This document shows positions 36,928 to 48,660 of a DNA stretch of 64,000 nt, piece by piece. Both the position numbers and the translations under genes were made by a program. The first letter of the stretch is position 1. The number at the start of each line of letters is the position of its first letter. The notes beneath the pieces were generated by a model. It did no database searches, was not told the DNA's origin, and saw only the letters and a program-made list of their open reading frames with translations. This DNA is from Scortum barcoo (taxonomy: Eukaryota; Chordata; Actinopteri; Centrarchiformes; Terapontidae), in NCBI GenBank assembly GCA_023238725.1, contig CM041538.1:2014182-2078181 (forward strand), given 5' to 3'.

Positions 36928-38431
36928 GTAAGCATGTTTCTTTGTACCAACCATATAAACTCTGCTGCAATCACAAGGAAAAATGTGTTGCATGATAAAT
37001 ACATGAAACACAAATGTATGATACAAATCAACTCAACTGCATTAGGCATCACTTGTGTCAGTGATCAAACCAATGTTCACTAGAATACAGTATAACTGCA
37101 AAATGAAAGTTCAGATAACACCCAGAGTGGTCTGGATTGTCTGACTGTCATATGTCAGTTAGATATGACAGTCACATAAAAATCAGATAGACCCTTCAGG
37201 TTATACTGTATATGTATGTAGTCTGATCATACCTCATCCACTAGTGGGAGTGGCAACTGTATCTGTGCCTGTATGTCTGTGGCAGATGCTGTGTCTTTCT
37301 GTGTCTAAGGTAAACCACCGTCTAATACCAGGTTTGGCAATGCTGACAAAACATCCAGTTTCTTATATACATGCATGAGTAAACACAGATCTAGATAACA
37401 AGTTTACCTATTAACCTTCTTTGTCACATGCTGACATGAGTATAACCTGACAAAGACATAAACTTCAAAGGTGTAGAAATGTTTTTAAGAGCATCAGTTT
37501 AATGTGTGGGTTTTCTAGACATTGGTTTTAAACAGCTGTTAGTATCACAAAGGGCTGTAGGTTGGTGACATTTTCCTGAGGCACACTGTGACAGTGTTTT
37601 CGACTGTGCTGATTTTATCTTGAATGAGTGCGTCTTGCACAGTCCAAACCTCAGCACATTTGTGTACCATAATATTTTGGTCACTTTATTTGGTTAAGGC
37701 ACACCCACACAAACCTCCCTGAAATCACACAAAGCCCTCCGTTCATGCTTGGTTGATGTTCAAAATTAATTGAATTTCATACACTTTTCCACCAGATGAC
37801 ACGTTTACACACAAAAAATTGTTTTAGTCCGATGGCAGCACTAATGTCAATGAGACAGAATAAAAATGAATGCATGTGAGGTAGTATGAGAAGGTGTAAT
37901 TTGTCATTCAGAATAGTTAGAAGCCTATACTGAAGGTCTTTCCTTTACCCTGGTGATTCTTCTTACTGCCAGCTATCTGTTCCATCTGCAGTATTGAAAT
38001 GGGAGTGATAATGGGAACTGGTAGAACCGCTGGTTATGTTCATGTAACTAGCAGCTAGATGTTGCAAAATAATAATTACGCATACAGCAACAGTTAGGAT
38101 GACTTATTCTTCACAGTTTCTGTTCAACTGTAAACTCAAATTACATTACACCCTGATAACATCATCAAGGTTATTCTTTAAGAGCGCTCCCTGTAGAGCC
38201 ACAGGAGACATTACTGTTTCACAGAGATGATCTGTCCTTTACAATTGAGGTTGAATTCAATGTGTGAAATCAGTGATCTTCCCCTTTAAAGAAACACAGT
38301 AAGAGGTTTCTCTTATTTAATGTTCATTTTCTACTGAATTTATTTGGGCTGCCACAGTTTGTAGTGTCGCTCCTACATAATGTGGGCCATGGTAAAAAGT
38401 GCTTGTAACAATGTATTGAATGTGTTTGCAG
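36928..38431 (+). other. mcf2l2 intron 5
   Basis: I see no gene or mobile element. A perfect hairpin with 12-bp arms and a 9-base loop lies at 37142-37174 (TGACTGTCATAT and its complement). Confidence 0.6.
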
Positions 38432-38548
38432 ATTGTGATGCTGAACTCCCTGTCTGACCTGCATGGTTATGTGGATAAAGGCCAGCTGACATGGGAGCTA
38501 GGAGGAAGCCTGGAGTACTGCCACAGTCAGTGGATACACCACCGGACT
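38432..38548 (+). CDS. mcf2l2: mcf2l2 exon 6 (end of CRAL-TRIO domain)
   Basis: Acceptor TTGCAG, donor ACT|GTGAGT, 39 codons, IVMLNSLSDLHGYVDKGQLT to WIHHRT. The S-L-S-D-L-H-G-Y-V-D-K segment and the E-L-G-G-S-L-x-Y turn are conserved in MCF2L2. Confidence 0.96.
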
Positions 38549-38673
38549 GTGAGTGAACAACACTGATAAATACTTTAGATCTTAACTGTAATACTTTAGA
38601 GATTTGTGACGTTTCCATTTAGTCATTTGCATTCTAGGATTCTGCAGAGTCATGTGTGGATCGTTTTCCCTAG

Positions 38674-38823
38674 GCCATAGAGAACTTTGCTATGACAGTG
38701 AAAACCACAGCCCAGATGTTACAGAAGTTTGGGACAGAGCTGGCAGAGACTGAGCTGCCCAATGACGTCCAGTGCACCAAAGACCTGCTGGCAGCACACA
38801 CTGACAAACGCAACAACCTCAAG
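38674..38823 (+). CDS. mcf2l2: mcf2l2 exon 7
   Basis: Acceptor CCCTAG, donor AAG|GTGACT, exactly 50 codons, AIENFAMTVKTTAQMLQKFG to DKRNNLK. It contains the A-I-E-N-F-A and F-G-T-E-L-A-E-T-E-L-P blocks shared by MCF2, MCF2L and MCF2L2, at the start of the helical region. Confidence 0.96.
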
Positions 38824-39608
38824 GTGACTTAGTATATTTAATACATCAATACAAACCTACACATGCAGTACATGCATGCATTACAAGTATGGTTTGCAGA
38901 TCTCAGGTGGGCAGATGGCAGGATCCCTACCACACTATCAGAACGCTTTCAAGTGATTCAATGATTCAAATGAGTCAAAACAGTTCTGTAGAGGCCTGAA
39001 ACATGTGGACATGGATGCGACATGTCTTTCATCAGTCTCTCAATGCTAACACTTAAGCAATGCCAAAGTCCTGCTCTTTCAATCTATCAAAAAGCTGCAC
39101 AGGAGGGAAAGGAAACCCACAATGTAGCATTTTTAAGCAAGAAGCAAGTAAGCATTTTCTCTATTTAGTTTAATGTACTTCTACATAATTGAATTGGGAG
39201 AAAAAAACATTTGGATTTCCATTTCCTGCAGGAATTAAAATAAACAGAATTGGTGGTGAACTGCTTGTCATCAGGTTTGCATAACATTGAATTGATCTCA
39301 ACTCCTCTTGACTTTTGAATCCTAAGCAGAAGTGGCTCTCCAGTGTTTGTATCCGTATGTGTGAACTGGGGTTACAGTATTCCATAAGTAACATTAGCCT
39401 CGTTAGCAAGCCTGCTGAAAATTGTCTATGGACATCACCATCTGTCATGAGACCCTTACTGGAAAAGGGCCAGTAACAGCTTTTTCTGATAAGATATTTG
39501 ATACAGATGGCATGTTCCAGTAAAAGGTGTAAATGGGACCTTACACACACATTGGTCGGCTGTTTTACAGATGACATTATTTCCAATGCTTCTGTGTTTC
39601 TAAACCAG
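38824..39608 (+). other. mcf2l2 intron 7
   Basis: I see nothing beyond intronic sequence. A long minus-strand open frame (39170-39661) partly overlaps exon 8 and is a chance ORF. Confidence 0.6.
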
Positions 39609-39733
39609 GATGAATTGAAGCTCGGTTTGAAGCAGGGCACCACCCTGTTAAGTTGTATCAAGGAGCAGGCAGCGAAGTCAGAGAATCACAAACCCAACCC
39701 AGACGAGATGGAGAACCAAACCACTGTGGAAAG
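39609..39733 (+). CDS. mcf2l2: mcf2l2 exon 8 (spectrin-like region)
   Basis: Acceptor AACCAG, donor AAG|GTCGTC, 41 codons plus two bases, DELKLGLKQGTTLLSCIKEQ to TTVE(R). The L-K-x-G-x-x-L-L-S-C-I core is close to mammalian MCF2L2. The donor is weaker than its neighbours (GTCGTC), but the phase joins exon 9 correctly. Confidence 0.93.
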
Positions 39734-39849
39734 GTCGTCAAGGCCCTTCTTATATATTATACTGTACCATGGATCTCAGTCTATAGTATGGTCATGAAGT
39801 CTAGTAGCTAGTTTGTAATGAACTTCCTCTTCCTGTGTGTGTGTTTCAG

Positions 39850-39964
39850 GCTTCTTGCCCAGTTGGATGAGACAGAGAACGCCTTTGAACAGTTCTGGAG
39901 TAAACACCATCTGAAACTGGAGCAGTGCCTGCAGCTACGACACTTTGAACAGGACTTCAGAGAG
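39850..39964 (+). CDS. mcf2l2: mcf2l2 exon 9 (spectrin-like region)
   Basis: Acceptor TTTCAG, donor GAG|GTATAT. One base completes Arg, then 38 codons, LLAQLDETENAFEQFWSKHH to FEQDFRE. It carries the F-W-x-K-H-H-x-K-L-E-Q-C-L-Q-L-x-x-F-E family signature. Confidence 0.96.
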
Positions 39965-40464
39965 GTATATCTGCAGATCTGCCTGTCTTTGTCTGCCTGC
40001 AGCCTCTGGATCTGGCCAGTGTCTTCTCTTCATACAGCTTCAAAAGACTTCAGCTGTGAAATCAGACTAAACACACTTTACAAAACACTGACTGGATGAG
40101 TCGGTTCAGAAGTTTCAGTGAATCTGAATCCTCGACATTTCTAACATTGAATATCATCATTTGACATGGTTAAGAAATGAACTCATCTCAGAATAATTTT
40201 ATTTCAAGTTTTTTTTTTTATTTCAAGATTTTGAGAAAAGCAAGACTGCCTTAAAATTCCTTCTTGTATACTTAATTCAATATTTGTGGAAAGAGTCATA
40301 CAGACCCTAACTAAAAAGAGTTTTGTGGTAATGAGATTATTTGAGATGATTAGTTGTGACTTTGTTGGACTTAAAGTACTCTGAAATGAAACCAATCACT
40401 CTGGATATGAGAGAAGTATTATTGCAGTAATATAATGATTGTCTCTGTCTCTTGGGTTCTCCAG
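39965..40464 (+). other. mcf2l2 intron 9
   Basis: 500 bases with a short poly-T near 40205 and no other recognisable feature. Confidence 0.6.
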
Positions 40465-40584
40465 GTCAAAGTGTCTCTAGACAGTTTGATGGACAGTCTG
40501 ACCAGCCTATCAGATACTGGAGACTGCATGGCCAGAGTAGAACACCTGCTAAAGGAGCTGAAAACACTGGAGGAGAAGGCTCAG
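40465..40584 (+). CDS. mcf2l2: mcf2l2 exon 10 (spectrin-like region)
   Basis: Acceptor TCCAG, donor CAG|GTCAGT, 40 codons, VKVSLDSLMDSLTSLSDTGD to LEEKAQ. It includes the G-D-x-x-x-x-V-E-x-x-L-K-E helix of the family. Confidence 0.95.
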
Positions 40585-40929
40585 GTCAGTCAACACACAT
40601 ACACAAAACATTACTCAAGTCCACTTCATCTGCAGCCAAGAGTACACAATACTTCAGAGCATATCGTTACTTTGTCTACAATGAATACTCAATCAGCATT
40701 AATAAGCGGGGCGCACACACTATAGATGTACTGTAACTGAAACATTGCTACATGGAGATGTAATAGAAGCCTTCAATGTCCAAGCAATGCTCCATTACAT
40801 TAAACTTAGCACTTTTGAATAACAGTAAATAATCTGAAATTAGACACAGCTGATTGTGACCACCCCAAAGATTTTGTGGGCACAAATAAAAAGACTAGTC
40901 ATAATATATTCTGAATTGTTTTCTTACAG
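40585..40929 (+). other. mcf2l2 intron 10
   Basis: 345 bases of intronic sequence with no recognised feature. Confidence 0.6.
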
Positions 40930-41121
40930 CCCACATTAGAAAAGGCCCAGCTCCACGCACTGCACGGCGACCAGCTGATCCAGAGCAACCACTACGCTGT
41001 TGACTCTATCCGACCCAAATGTGTGGAGCTCCGGAGGGTCTGTGACGACTTCAGCAATGAGGCCAAAAAGAAGACAAATGTCTTGTCCAAATCCCTGAAG
41101 ATACACATTGGCATTGATAAG
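40930..41121 (+). CDS. mcf2l2: mcf2l2 exon 11 (spectrin-like region)
   Basis: Acceptor TTACAG, donor AAG|GTGAGG, 64 codons, PTLEKAQLHALHGDQLIQSN to HIGIDK. The G-D-Q-L-I-Q-S-x-H-Y-A and C-V-E-L-R-x-x-C-D-D-F blocks match MCF2L2 residue by residue. Confidence 0.96.
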
Positions 41122-42786
41122 GTGAGGATATGATACTACCTAAACATATCCATTGTTAAGGTTGGTGCAGGGTGAAGTGGAGTCTAGGACCCACTATGCA
41201 GACGAGGCAGGAGGCAGAGTAGATAGTATGACTCTTTTATTACCGGACACAAAGGAACACAGGTAAACCAGGAGGAACAGACAGGCAGGAACAGACAGGC
41301 AGGAACACACATGGGTTGGTAGCACAGCACAGACGACACGACAAAGAACAAAAGGAGAAGGACTTACGGCATAAATACACTGTGGGGGAAAGGGAAGTGG
41401 AAACAGGTGAGGAGACTAACAGGGGACAGGTGAAACTAATTGGGGCAGGAGCAGGTAATCAAAATGGGAGTAAAACACAAAAGGGCAGGAAGTAAAATGC
41501 TCACAAGTGAGGAGAGGCAAGAATACAAAAAATAAAACAGGAAGTGCACACAGCCAGATAGGGACAAGAACTAACAGAAAACACACTGAGGGAGACAAAG
41601 GAATCTCGAGATGGGCACCAGGGACACAGCAAACACAAGGAAGACAATGAACACAAGACAGGAAAACACAAAGGGGCACAAGAAACAGACAACATGCAAA
41701 CCACAACATCCATAGTCTGCAGCCCTGCTTTTATCAGGCTTGTTTCCAGCAGCTGCAGGCGGCTGTTTTCAGTGAAAGAGCTCTGATAAACCTGCTGTCC
41801 ACTACCTGCCCAGCCTCAAAGAACAGACAAAATCAGCAACAAGATGGCAGCTAATGAGCCTGATATTTTTATTAAGAGTTGAAAGAGAGAGAAACACAAC
41901 TAAAAGGAGAGTCAATCTTGGACTTAAACGAGTCTCAATTTTCTTCTCTGTTGCTGCCAATTGCAACTTTTTTTACCCTCGACCCCATTTTCCTAAGATG
42001 ATCTTTTGCACAAGAGCTTTCTGGCACGTTTTTATCTCTATTTGTTGCATTTCACACATTGCATATTCATTGACTGTTATACAGTGCCATTAACACATTA
42101 ACAGATACAGATACAGACACAGACAACTATCTGAACTCCATGACTGTTAATCAAAACATAAAACCATGACACAAATATCTGTGATCAAACAAAAATTCCA
42201 CTGTCATGAACTGTTGTATTCACCAAGTTTATTTATAAGATGGAGAACACTGTGACATCCCTAAAAAGAGGTCAGACAGGACAGAAAACAAAGGTGTTCT
42301 TTCCCATGTCTCTGACTCTTAGACCATCCTGGTTCCCGTCAACACAGCACTCCCATCTGCTTTCCTCCGTTAACACCAACAGCTGTGCCTCCTAATCAGT
42401 CATGATTCACGATATCGCTTCTCACCCCCCCCACATAATAACCTGTTACATTAACTTTTGCAGATTCCCTGGTCAATATCTTGCACATTCCTGCACAGCT
42501 CTTTCATTGTAAAAACAGATATATATTATATTTTATATATATTTTATCTGACATATGTATGTTTATTGCAATAAACCATATTGTGATTCTGATACCTATT
42601 TAGATTTTACTCTCAGAGTTTTCAGAATCTGCACGTAATTGTTTTCTTCTGTGATTATATAACAACAAAATATATGAAGAACAAGAGATGGTCTCTAATG
42701 GAATCTAAACACAGAGCCAACACATGGGAAGGGATGGTGGGTACATTGAATATTGGCCAGTTTTAACCCGTTTCTGGTGTTTACAG
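41122..42786 (+). other. mcf2l2 intron 11
   Basis: Mostly occupied by the dispersed repeat at about 41155-42180. The right part (42180-42786) is AT-rich unique-looking sequence with a short TATATTT palindromic stretch near 42520. Confidence 0.55.
41155..42180. repeat. Uncharacterised dispersed repeat, copy 1
   Basis: It opens with a GGACCCACTATGCAGACGAG-type stretch, then TTTTATTACC, and continues as purine-rich DNA with many ACAGGCAGGAACAC and GGGACAGGTGAAAC units, ending near ACCATGACAC. The segment at about 60175-60570 has the same order of motifs. I recognise this as a common teleost interspersed repeat type but cannot name its class. No coding domain is visible. Confidence 0.5.
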
Positions 42787-42979
42787 GTGAACCAGTGGTG
42801 TGAGTCTGGAATCTACCTGCTGGCATCCCAGGCTGTTGATAAGTGTCACTCACAGGAAGGGGCGGAGTCAGCACTGACTGACATTGAAAATTTTCTGGAG
42901 TCAGCAGAAAAGAACCAGCTCACTGAACTGAGGAACCTCCACAACCAGTGTGAAGGTTGTCCTGTCTGAGGATATCAAG
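42787..42979 (+). CDS. mcf2l2: mcf2l2 exon 12, with an apparent one-base insertion
   Basis: Acceptor TTACAG, donor AAG|GTATGG. It encodes VNQWCESGIYLLASQAVDKC and continues to LHNQCE. The exon is 193 bases; phases of exons 11 and 13 require 192. After Glu (42952-42954) an extra base in GAAGG shifts the frame, so translation reads four wrong codons and stops at 42967-42969. In the shifted frame the expected V-V-L-S-E-D-I-K tail is intact up to the donor and joins exon 13 in phase. It is either an assembly error, a polymorphism or a true lesion. The exon identity itself is certain. Confidence 0.93.
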
Positions 42980-43070
42980 GTATGGTGTACAAAACATTAG
43001 TTTACAGGACCACTGCTTCTGTTACAAAAAATTTGAGGACAAGAGTCAGTGGTGAGCTCTCTGCCTGCAG

Positions 43071-43257
43071 GCCAGTGTCCTGAGGGCACTGAAGCGCCTG
43101 GAGGACGTCCAGGAGATGTTTGAGAAGCGGCATGTCAGTCTCAAGAGATTGTCGGCTAAACAGACGAGGCCCGTCCAGCCCGTTGCCCCGCGGCCCGAGT
43201 CCTCTCCCAAACGGCCCTCACTTAAGAATCCTCCCAGGACTACAGGGAGCCAGCAGC
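43071..43257 (+). CDS. mcf2l2: mcf2l2 exon 13 (end of spectrin-like region, basic linker)
   Basis: Acceptor CTGCAG, donor AGC|GTGAGT, 62 codons plus one base, ASVLRALKRLEDVQEMFEKR, then SLKRLSAKQTRPVQPVAPRP and a Ser/Pro/Lys linker to GSQQ. The A-K-Q-T-R-P-V-Q-P-V-A-P motif is nearly invariant across MCF2L and MCF2L2. Confidence 0.95.
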
Positions 43258-43418
43258 GTGAGTTGGATGTATATGCTATAACTAACACATTTATGCAGCA
43301 GATGATGGGTCTGGTGTCACAGGTTTAACAGTGTAAACCCTTACATAGCAGACACCCTAAGCTCTGAAGAAAGATATCACTAAAGTTACTTATTCTGTTT
43401 CTTCTCAACTGATTTCAG

Positions 43419-43522
43419 CTCTGGCACGCAGAGCTTCTGATAACTCCAACAGTGGGAAGCAGCCAGCTGAAGCTGATCCCAACAAGCGAAAGAACATCCG
43501 CAAGGCCAAAGGAGGCATCAAG
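43419..43522 (+). CDS. mcf2l2: mcf2l2 exon 14 (basic linker)
   Basis: Acceptor TTTCAG, donor AAG|GTATCC. Two bases complete Pro, then 34 codons, LARRASDNSNSGKQPAEADP to AKGGIK. This is a low-complexity Lys/Arg/Ser linker between the spectrin-like and DH domains. RRAS is a plausible basophilic kinase site. Assignment rests on matching phases and open frame; this linker diverges quickly. Confidence 0.8.
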
Positions 43523-46049
43523 GTATCCTCCTCCAGTTCTACTTTGAAATCTAACAATTTTAAAAAGTAACTTTCATTATTTTTAAAGTTCTCTTCATCT
43601 GGAGAAGAAAGAGCAGCTGACTATGAATGTAGGGCAGGATACCTACAATTATTGATACCAGTGCCAATCCTCATACTTTGATTTCAGTATTTCTTTACGA
43701 TAAGTCTCTGTCAAACATTTTTATTTTTAGTCTTTTAGTCTGGCTTGTGTATCTTTAGATATCTGTAGATACACAAGCCAGGTTTACAAGAAAATGAAAA
43801 CGTTACACCATTAGTCGACTGAGTTTCCTCATTGGACATTACTATTTCAAAATGAATAGGTGCAAACAGTCCACTGAAATGTCCTCAGCGGTTCCCCTCT
43901 GCCAGTCATTCCAGATCTATTGCATGCTAAGAATGAAATATTCTGCTCCTCTGATCTATTTGAATACTAAAGACTTCTGAATTCATTGCATAGGCCATTT
44001 TGTACAGAAATAAAAGAAAATGTTATGTGACTATGCTCAACTGCAGAGCCAGGCCTTTATTAGACGAAGGCTTATATTGGAGACAGGCATTTGGTTCTAA
44101 TTTGTTGATATTTTAGTATATCCTCCTTGTTTTCTATTCTTCTCACATGTGTTGTTAACCTTTTGAGAGACCAACTAAACCAACAGGTGACTTCTATATG
44201 AGAGGAGCTGTAGTACCAAGTAGCACCAAACATATTTCTTGTAAAAGCAAAGATCATCAAAATCAGTATTTGCGCACTGGGCAGTAAAGTGGTCTGTGGA
44301 TATTGAGATACGGCCAGAAGATTTAAAAGAACAGAGGAAAGTACCACCACTACCTGAATACATAGCAATTCTTTCAAGACTCTATTAACAGGCGGTAACT
44401 TTCTATAGTTTCTGCTTTTTACCTAGCAGTGAGCCGATCTACCATAACCCTTTCCCTAATTTGAGGTTGAAAGTTTTTAAATGTTTGATAAGGCTGATGA
44501 ACCTGCTTTAACCTGGTGTCTCAGTATTTACTGAGTGAGCTATTAAGTAGAGGGAAGATTAGCTGTTAGTAGTAATGTAACTTTGCTGGTGTGATTATAC
44601 ACACTGAAAATTTTGAATTTAGCATTTTTCTATGTGTCCCTCCTTGTAACACTGCTCATGTCATTCATTGCAGCCACATTGAGTTTTTCTTCAGTGAACT
44701 AAAACAGGCAAGAAGCAAGAAGTTTATCATACACTGCTCTATCAGCCTCCTTAAGGAGAAGCACACCCTCTCTCCTCACACCCCCTCCTCTCCTTGGTCA
44801 GAGGTCAGCCCTGAATCTGGCGTGGGTTCACTGCTTTGTCAGCAGGGGGGATTGTGTTTGTGTTTAGAACAAACTGCCTCCAGCTAAAGGAGGGTCTCAC
44901 TTATCATTGAGTCACCTCACCCATCTTTGCAGCTCTGCTGTCATTTTGCTCTGATCTCATTAATTAGTTTACAGTGTGCATGCCCCAACATTGTGCTGCT
45001 GACAAACACAGCCTGTCTCTGTGGTGATAGTGTGTTACACCATGAACCTTCCTCCATAATTGACGAGGACAGAGCTGTGTGCCAAAATCAAAGCTTTCCT
45101 TCTTGTTGTTAGTCTTATTCAGCACCTTAGACATGCATATGAAACCTGTGCTGAATTGTAAGCATTTAAGCAGGCAGTTTTTGCAAGTGATTTTTTTTTT
45201 TTTTTTTTTTACGTGCTCCTCCTCTCCTGTTGAGATTCTCATGAAAGGCACCAGAGTCTCTGCAGTTTCAGTCCACCAAGAACTAATCAGGTAGTCAGCC
45301 AAAACATGGTGAGCTTTAATAGTTGTAAGAATTGTGAAGCAAAAGAGGAATGATATTTGTTTTTTTTGTCAGATGGGTCTGTGTCATTCCATGGCACCTC
45401 AGCCGTGTTGCAGCAAAAAATTATTTGTGATCATGGCAAACATAAAAACAGTCTATACTATATGCGGCTATATGTAAACAAAAGTCACAAAGTCGAAGTT
45501 GATATAAGACACTTGAAAAGTTTTAGTGGAACCTTACATCACCTACACTAAGCGACAAAGTGTTCACAAACTCTGCACCATCTCATACTAAAGTTGTGTC
45601 CCACTTCAGAAGCCATAGTGTAATCACAATGATAAGCAACAACCCTCAGAGAGACAATGACCAAATGTATTTATTCCCCATTATTACCACTAAGACTTTG
45701 CTCTGTGATAGAGACAGCACCAGTGCTAAACGGTTTTTGGTCTGTGTTTGATTCATGATGTTTGTGAACAACACATATTGTGATAAATCCAGGCTGCTGA
45801 CAGAATTTGTAATCTGAATTCTGCAGCAGCTTACCTGTTGAACCCCCGAATGCAAACACCTGGTAAAGACACAATATTTTCTGACAAGCTAACAGGGAGT
45901 GCCTGACTGCACCATTAAACAGCTCTATCAGGACAAAGCTTGAAGACATTTAGTTTATGTTGCAGTAGTTCCTATGTTTACATTGTAAACATGATACATA
46001 GGGACCCTGGGCTAATAAGTAAACCTATGTGTATGTTTATGTGTCACAG
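43523..46049 (+). other. mcf2l2 intron 14
   Basis: A perfect hairpin lies at 43740-43781 (15-bp arms, 12-base loop), and a poly-T run at about 45191-45210. No gene or recognisable mobile element is seen in the rest. Confidence 0.6.
43740..43781. repeat. Perfect inverted repeat, 15-bp arms, 12-base loop
   Basis: CTGGCTTGTGTATCT at 43740-43754 is mirrored exactly at 43767-43781. No known RNA gene or element end is recognised. Confidence 0.9.
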
Positions 46050-46138
46050 ATTGAGGTGATGCATGAGGAAAGCCAAGGAGGCTCCACCCATGTCGTTGTG
46101 ATCAATGAGACAGAGGAGAGTCTGTCCAACAGACGAAG
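46050..46138 (+). CDS. mcf2l2: mcf2l2 exon 15 (linker to DH domain)
   Basis: Acceptor GTCACAG, donor AAG|GTAAGG, 29 codons plus two bases, IEVMHEESQGGSTHVVVINE to SLSNRR(R). The terminal Arg-rich stretch corresponds to the basic residues just before the DH domain of MCF2L2. Confidence 0.88.
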
Positions 46139-48252
46139 GTAAGGACAGAACACACTGCTGTGGCCTTCCTGGAGTGTTCACATGCATGTCTAAGCTTCAC
46201 TGCCACTTCATGTGATTATGTCAGTAAACAAAATCTGAGGTCATATTGCACTGCAGTGCTAAATGCACCACAGTAAAAGGCAGAGTATCAGTTACACACC
46301 ATCACCTTGTGCACAGTGTGAAGTAACTGTGCTGAGGTATAGTGATTTATATAATTCACCACCTGTGTATATGTAGAGCACATTCCACACACACTTAGTT
46401 TTCTCTAACAGTTAACATGTAGGTGACAGTGACAGTGGTGAAGTAAGCCTCCATTGTGGAATATAACCATGTTTAATCTCGAATTGTATTCCCTGAATGC
46501 ACTTACAAATACGTTTTCTTCTCATCACACTTGTGTAAGCTGCATATTGGACCATGATTTGCTTTAAAGGTCAGCACAGAGATTTTTTCCTGGTTCAGCA
46601 GTTGAATCAGGAAACAACCACAGCATACACATCATTCTGCACAGTGTAGCTGAAATATCCAAGGAAACATTTCTGAGATGGAGACTTAATATTAGACTCT
46701 GTGCTGATCTGTTACTTTTGTTCTTTGTTAGATTCCTATTATTTTTCCATCTCCCATTCTCTTCTTAAATTGATCTTTTTATAGATTTTAGCCAACAGAT
46801 GAAGTGGTGACTATAGTCTTGCAATGATTCCAAACCGTTTCTAAATTATTACATAAACATGTATTATATGCACTGTCTAGTGCTACACACTGCAACAGTG
46901 TGCTTGTGTTTTTATCTGGGTCTATCCAGGCTGATGGTCAGACTGCTGTGCAGCAGTAGTTGTGATGGTGATAGATAAACCATGTACAGTACTTAAATTG
47001 CCACAGTTCTGAATCTGCTGCTTACTGTCCCTTAGATTCTATGATTCTTGTCATTTAACTCCAATTGTCTAAGTCAGATTCAGCAGCAGGGACTTTTTCA
47101 TTCCAAAATTCAGGAGCATCTTATGCAGTTGGCTTGTAGCCCAGAGAGAGAGAGAGAGAAAACCATTGAGCTGAAAACCACGCTAAATAGATTAGAGAAT
47201 GGTAATAGTATTTATATTCAGCTATGTGTGCAGACTCAATTACAATCATCATCTCTGCGTTTGTTGCATTAGTTTTAAAATAGGGACTGGAAAGTACAGA
47301 GGGAGAGTATATCACATGGCTCTGCAAAGCCTCAGGTCAGGTCAGGGAAACACTGACAAAACTGAACTTTGTCTTTGAAAGTAAAACGAGTATAGATCAG
47401 GTGGTTTTACATATTTATATATTATTAATATTTACATATTTAACTTTACATAATGTTTGCTTTCAATTATCTATATATTTGATGGTAATTGTGTTTTAGG
47501 CACTGAACAGTATGATTATATTTGTTGTTTGTTGTAAATCAATGTGGAGGAAAATAATACAGAAACTAGATTTTTATAAAAATACACATATTAATATACT
47601 AAACTAACTTCTGCAGTAGTTTTTGTGACGTTTGTGTGACTTTTGCTTCTGCATCTAGAGGGACAAATTAGACGTGGTGAAACAAACAGCAGAGCTAGCT
47701 GCAGTTTAAAATGAAGAAGTCTGGAACCCAGTGCCAGTTTTAACATTAGAGGTTGTAAATATCTATTCATATACATATACGGGCCTTGTAAGTTTTAGAT
47801 AAGTCTTAGATGTCCAAGAAACCAGGAACAGATCTGGTCTCTTAATTCAAAAGAAATATCAACCAGAGGAGGAACTGAGTAGTCGTGTGAAAAGAACCAA
47901 AGAACTTGGAGAGTGACCAGCTAACTTTAACTTAAGATAAGTAATACTGTATTCATATCACAACACTGTAAAGTTTTCTATGTCATATCAGGCTACAACA
48001 AAAATATTGGTTGATGAGATTATTGATACTTCACCACTACAAAAAGGTTGCAAAGGTTGCAGCTTGTGTCACTTGTAGCTGCAGGAGGTTGATATACCAC
48101 AGTATGTTCTGTAAAGGGTACTGATGACCCTGCAGGCTCTTGGTGATTCAGCCTGTCTTTCAGTTCAGAAAGTCTCAGGGACAGAGGGGGGCAGAGCATT
48201 GTTGACAAGAGGAAACAGAACAGAATTGTGGGTAAAACAAATATTTGTCTAC
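46139..48252 (+). other. mcf2l2 intron 15, left part
   Basis: Intronic DNA before the SINE. A short GAGA run lies at 47143-47158. No genes are seen. Confidence 0.6.
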
Positions 48253-48265
48253 ATGTGTAAATAAG

Positions 48266-48650
48266 GGGGGCAGCACAGTGGTGTGGTGGTTAGCACTGTT
48301 GCCTCACAGCAAGAGGGTTCTGGGTTCAATCCCTGGTTGAGGCAGGGCCCTTCTGTGTGGAGTTTGCATGTTCTCCCTGTGCCTGCTGCGTGGGTTCTCT
48401 CTGGGTACTCCAGCTTCCTCCCACAATCCAAAGACATGCAGGTTAGGTTAATTGATAAGTCTAAATTGCCCCTAGGTGTGTATGTGAGTGTGAATGGTTG
48501 TCTGTCATCTGTGTTAGCCCTGCGATTGACTGGCGTCCAATCCAGGGTGTACCCTGCCTCGCCCAAAGATAGCTGGGACAGGCTCCAGCACCCCGTGACC
48601 CTGTGTTCTCAGGATAAAATGGGTTAGGAAAATGGATGGATGGATGGATG
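48266..48650 (+). mobile_element. tRNA-derived SINE with ATGG tail and target-site duplication
   Basis: The head GGGGGGCAGCACAGTGGTG with GTGGTTAGCACTG (A-box-like) and GGTTCAATCC (B box, 48323-48332) is a pol III promoter. The tail is (ATGG)n, typical of L2-mobilised elements. The duplicated target ATGTGTAAATAAG flanks it at 48253-48265 and 48648-48660. The body matches a very common teleost repeat. The open frames of 105-114 aa here on both strands are not genes. Confidence 0.88.
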
Positions 48651-48660
48651 TGTAAATAAG

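Noticed and set aside
39170..39661. 163-aa minus-strand open frame
   Set aside because: It overlaps the end of intron 7 and exon 8 of mcf2l2 on the other strand and shows no domain. Its length is within chance for this window.
48249..48627. 105- and 114-aa open frames on opposite strands
   Set aside because: Both lie within the SINE and are recurrent by-products of that repeat family.
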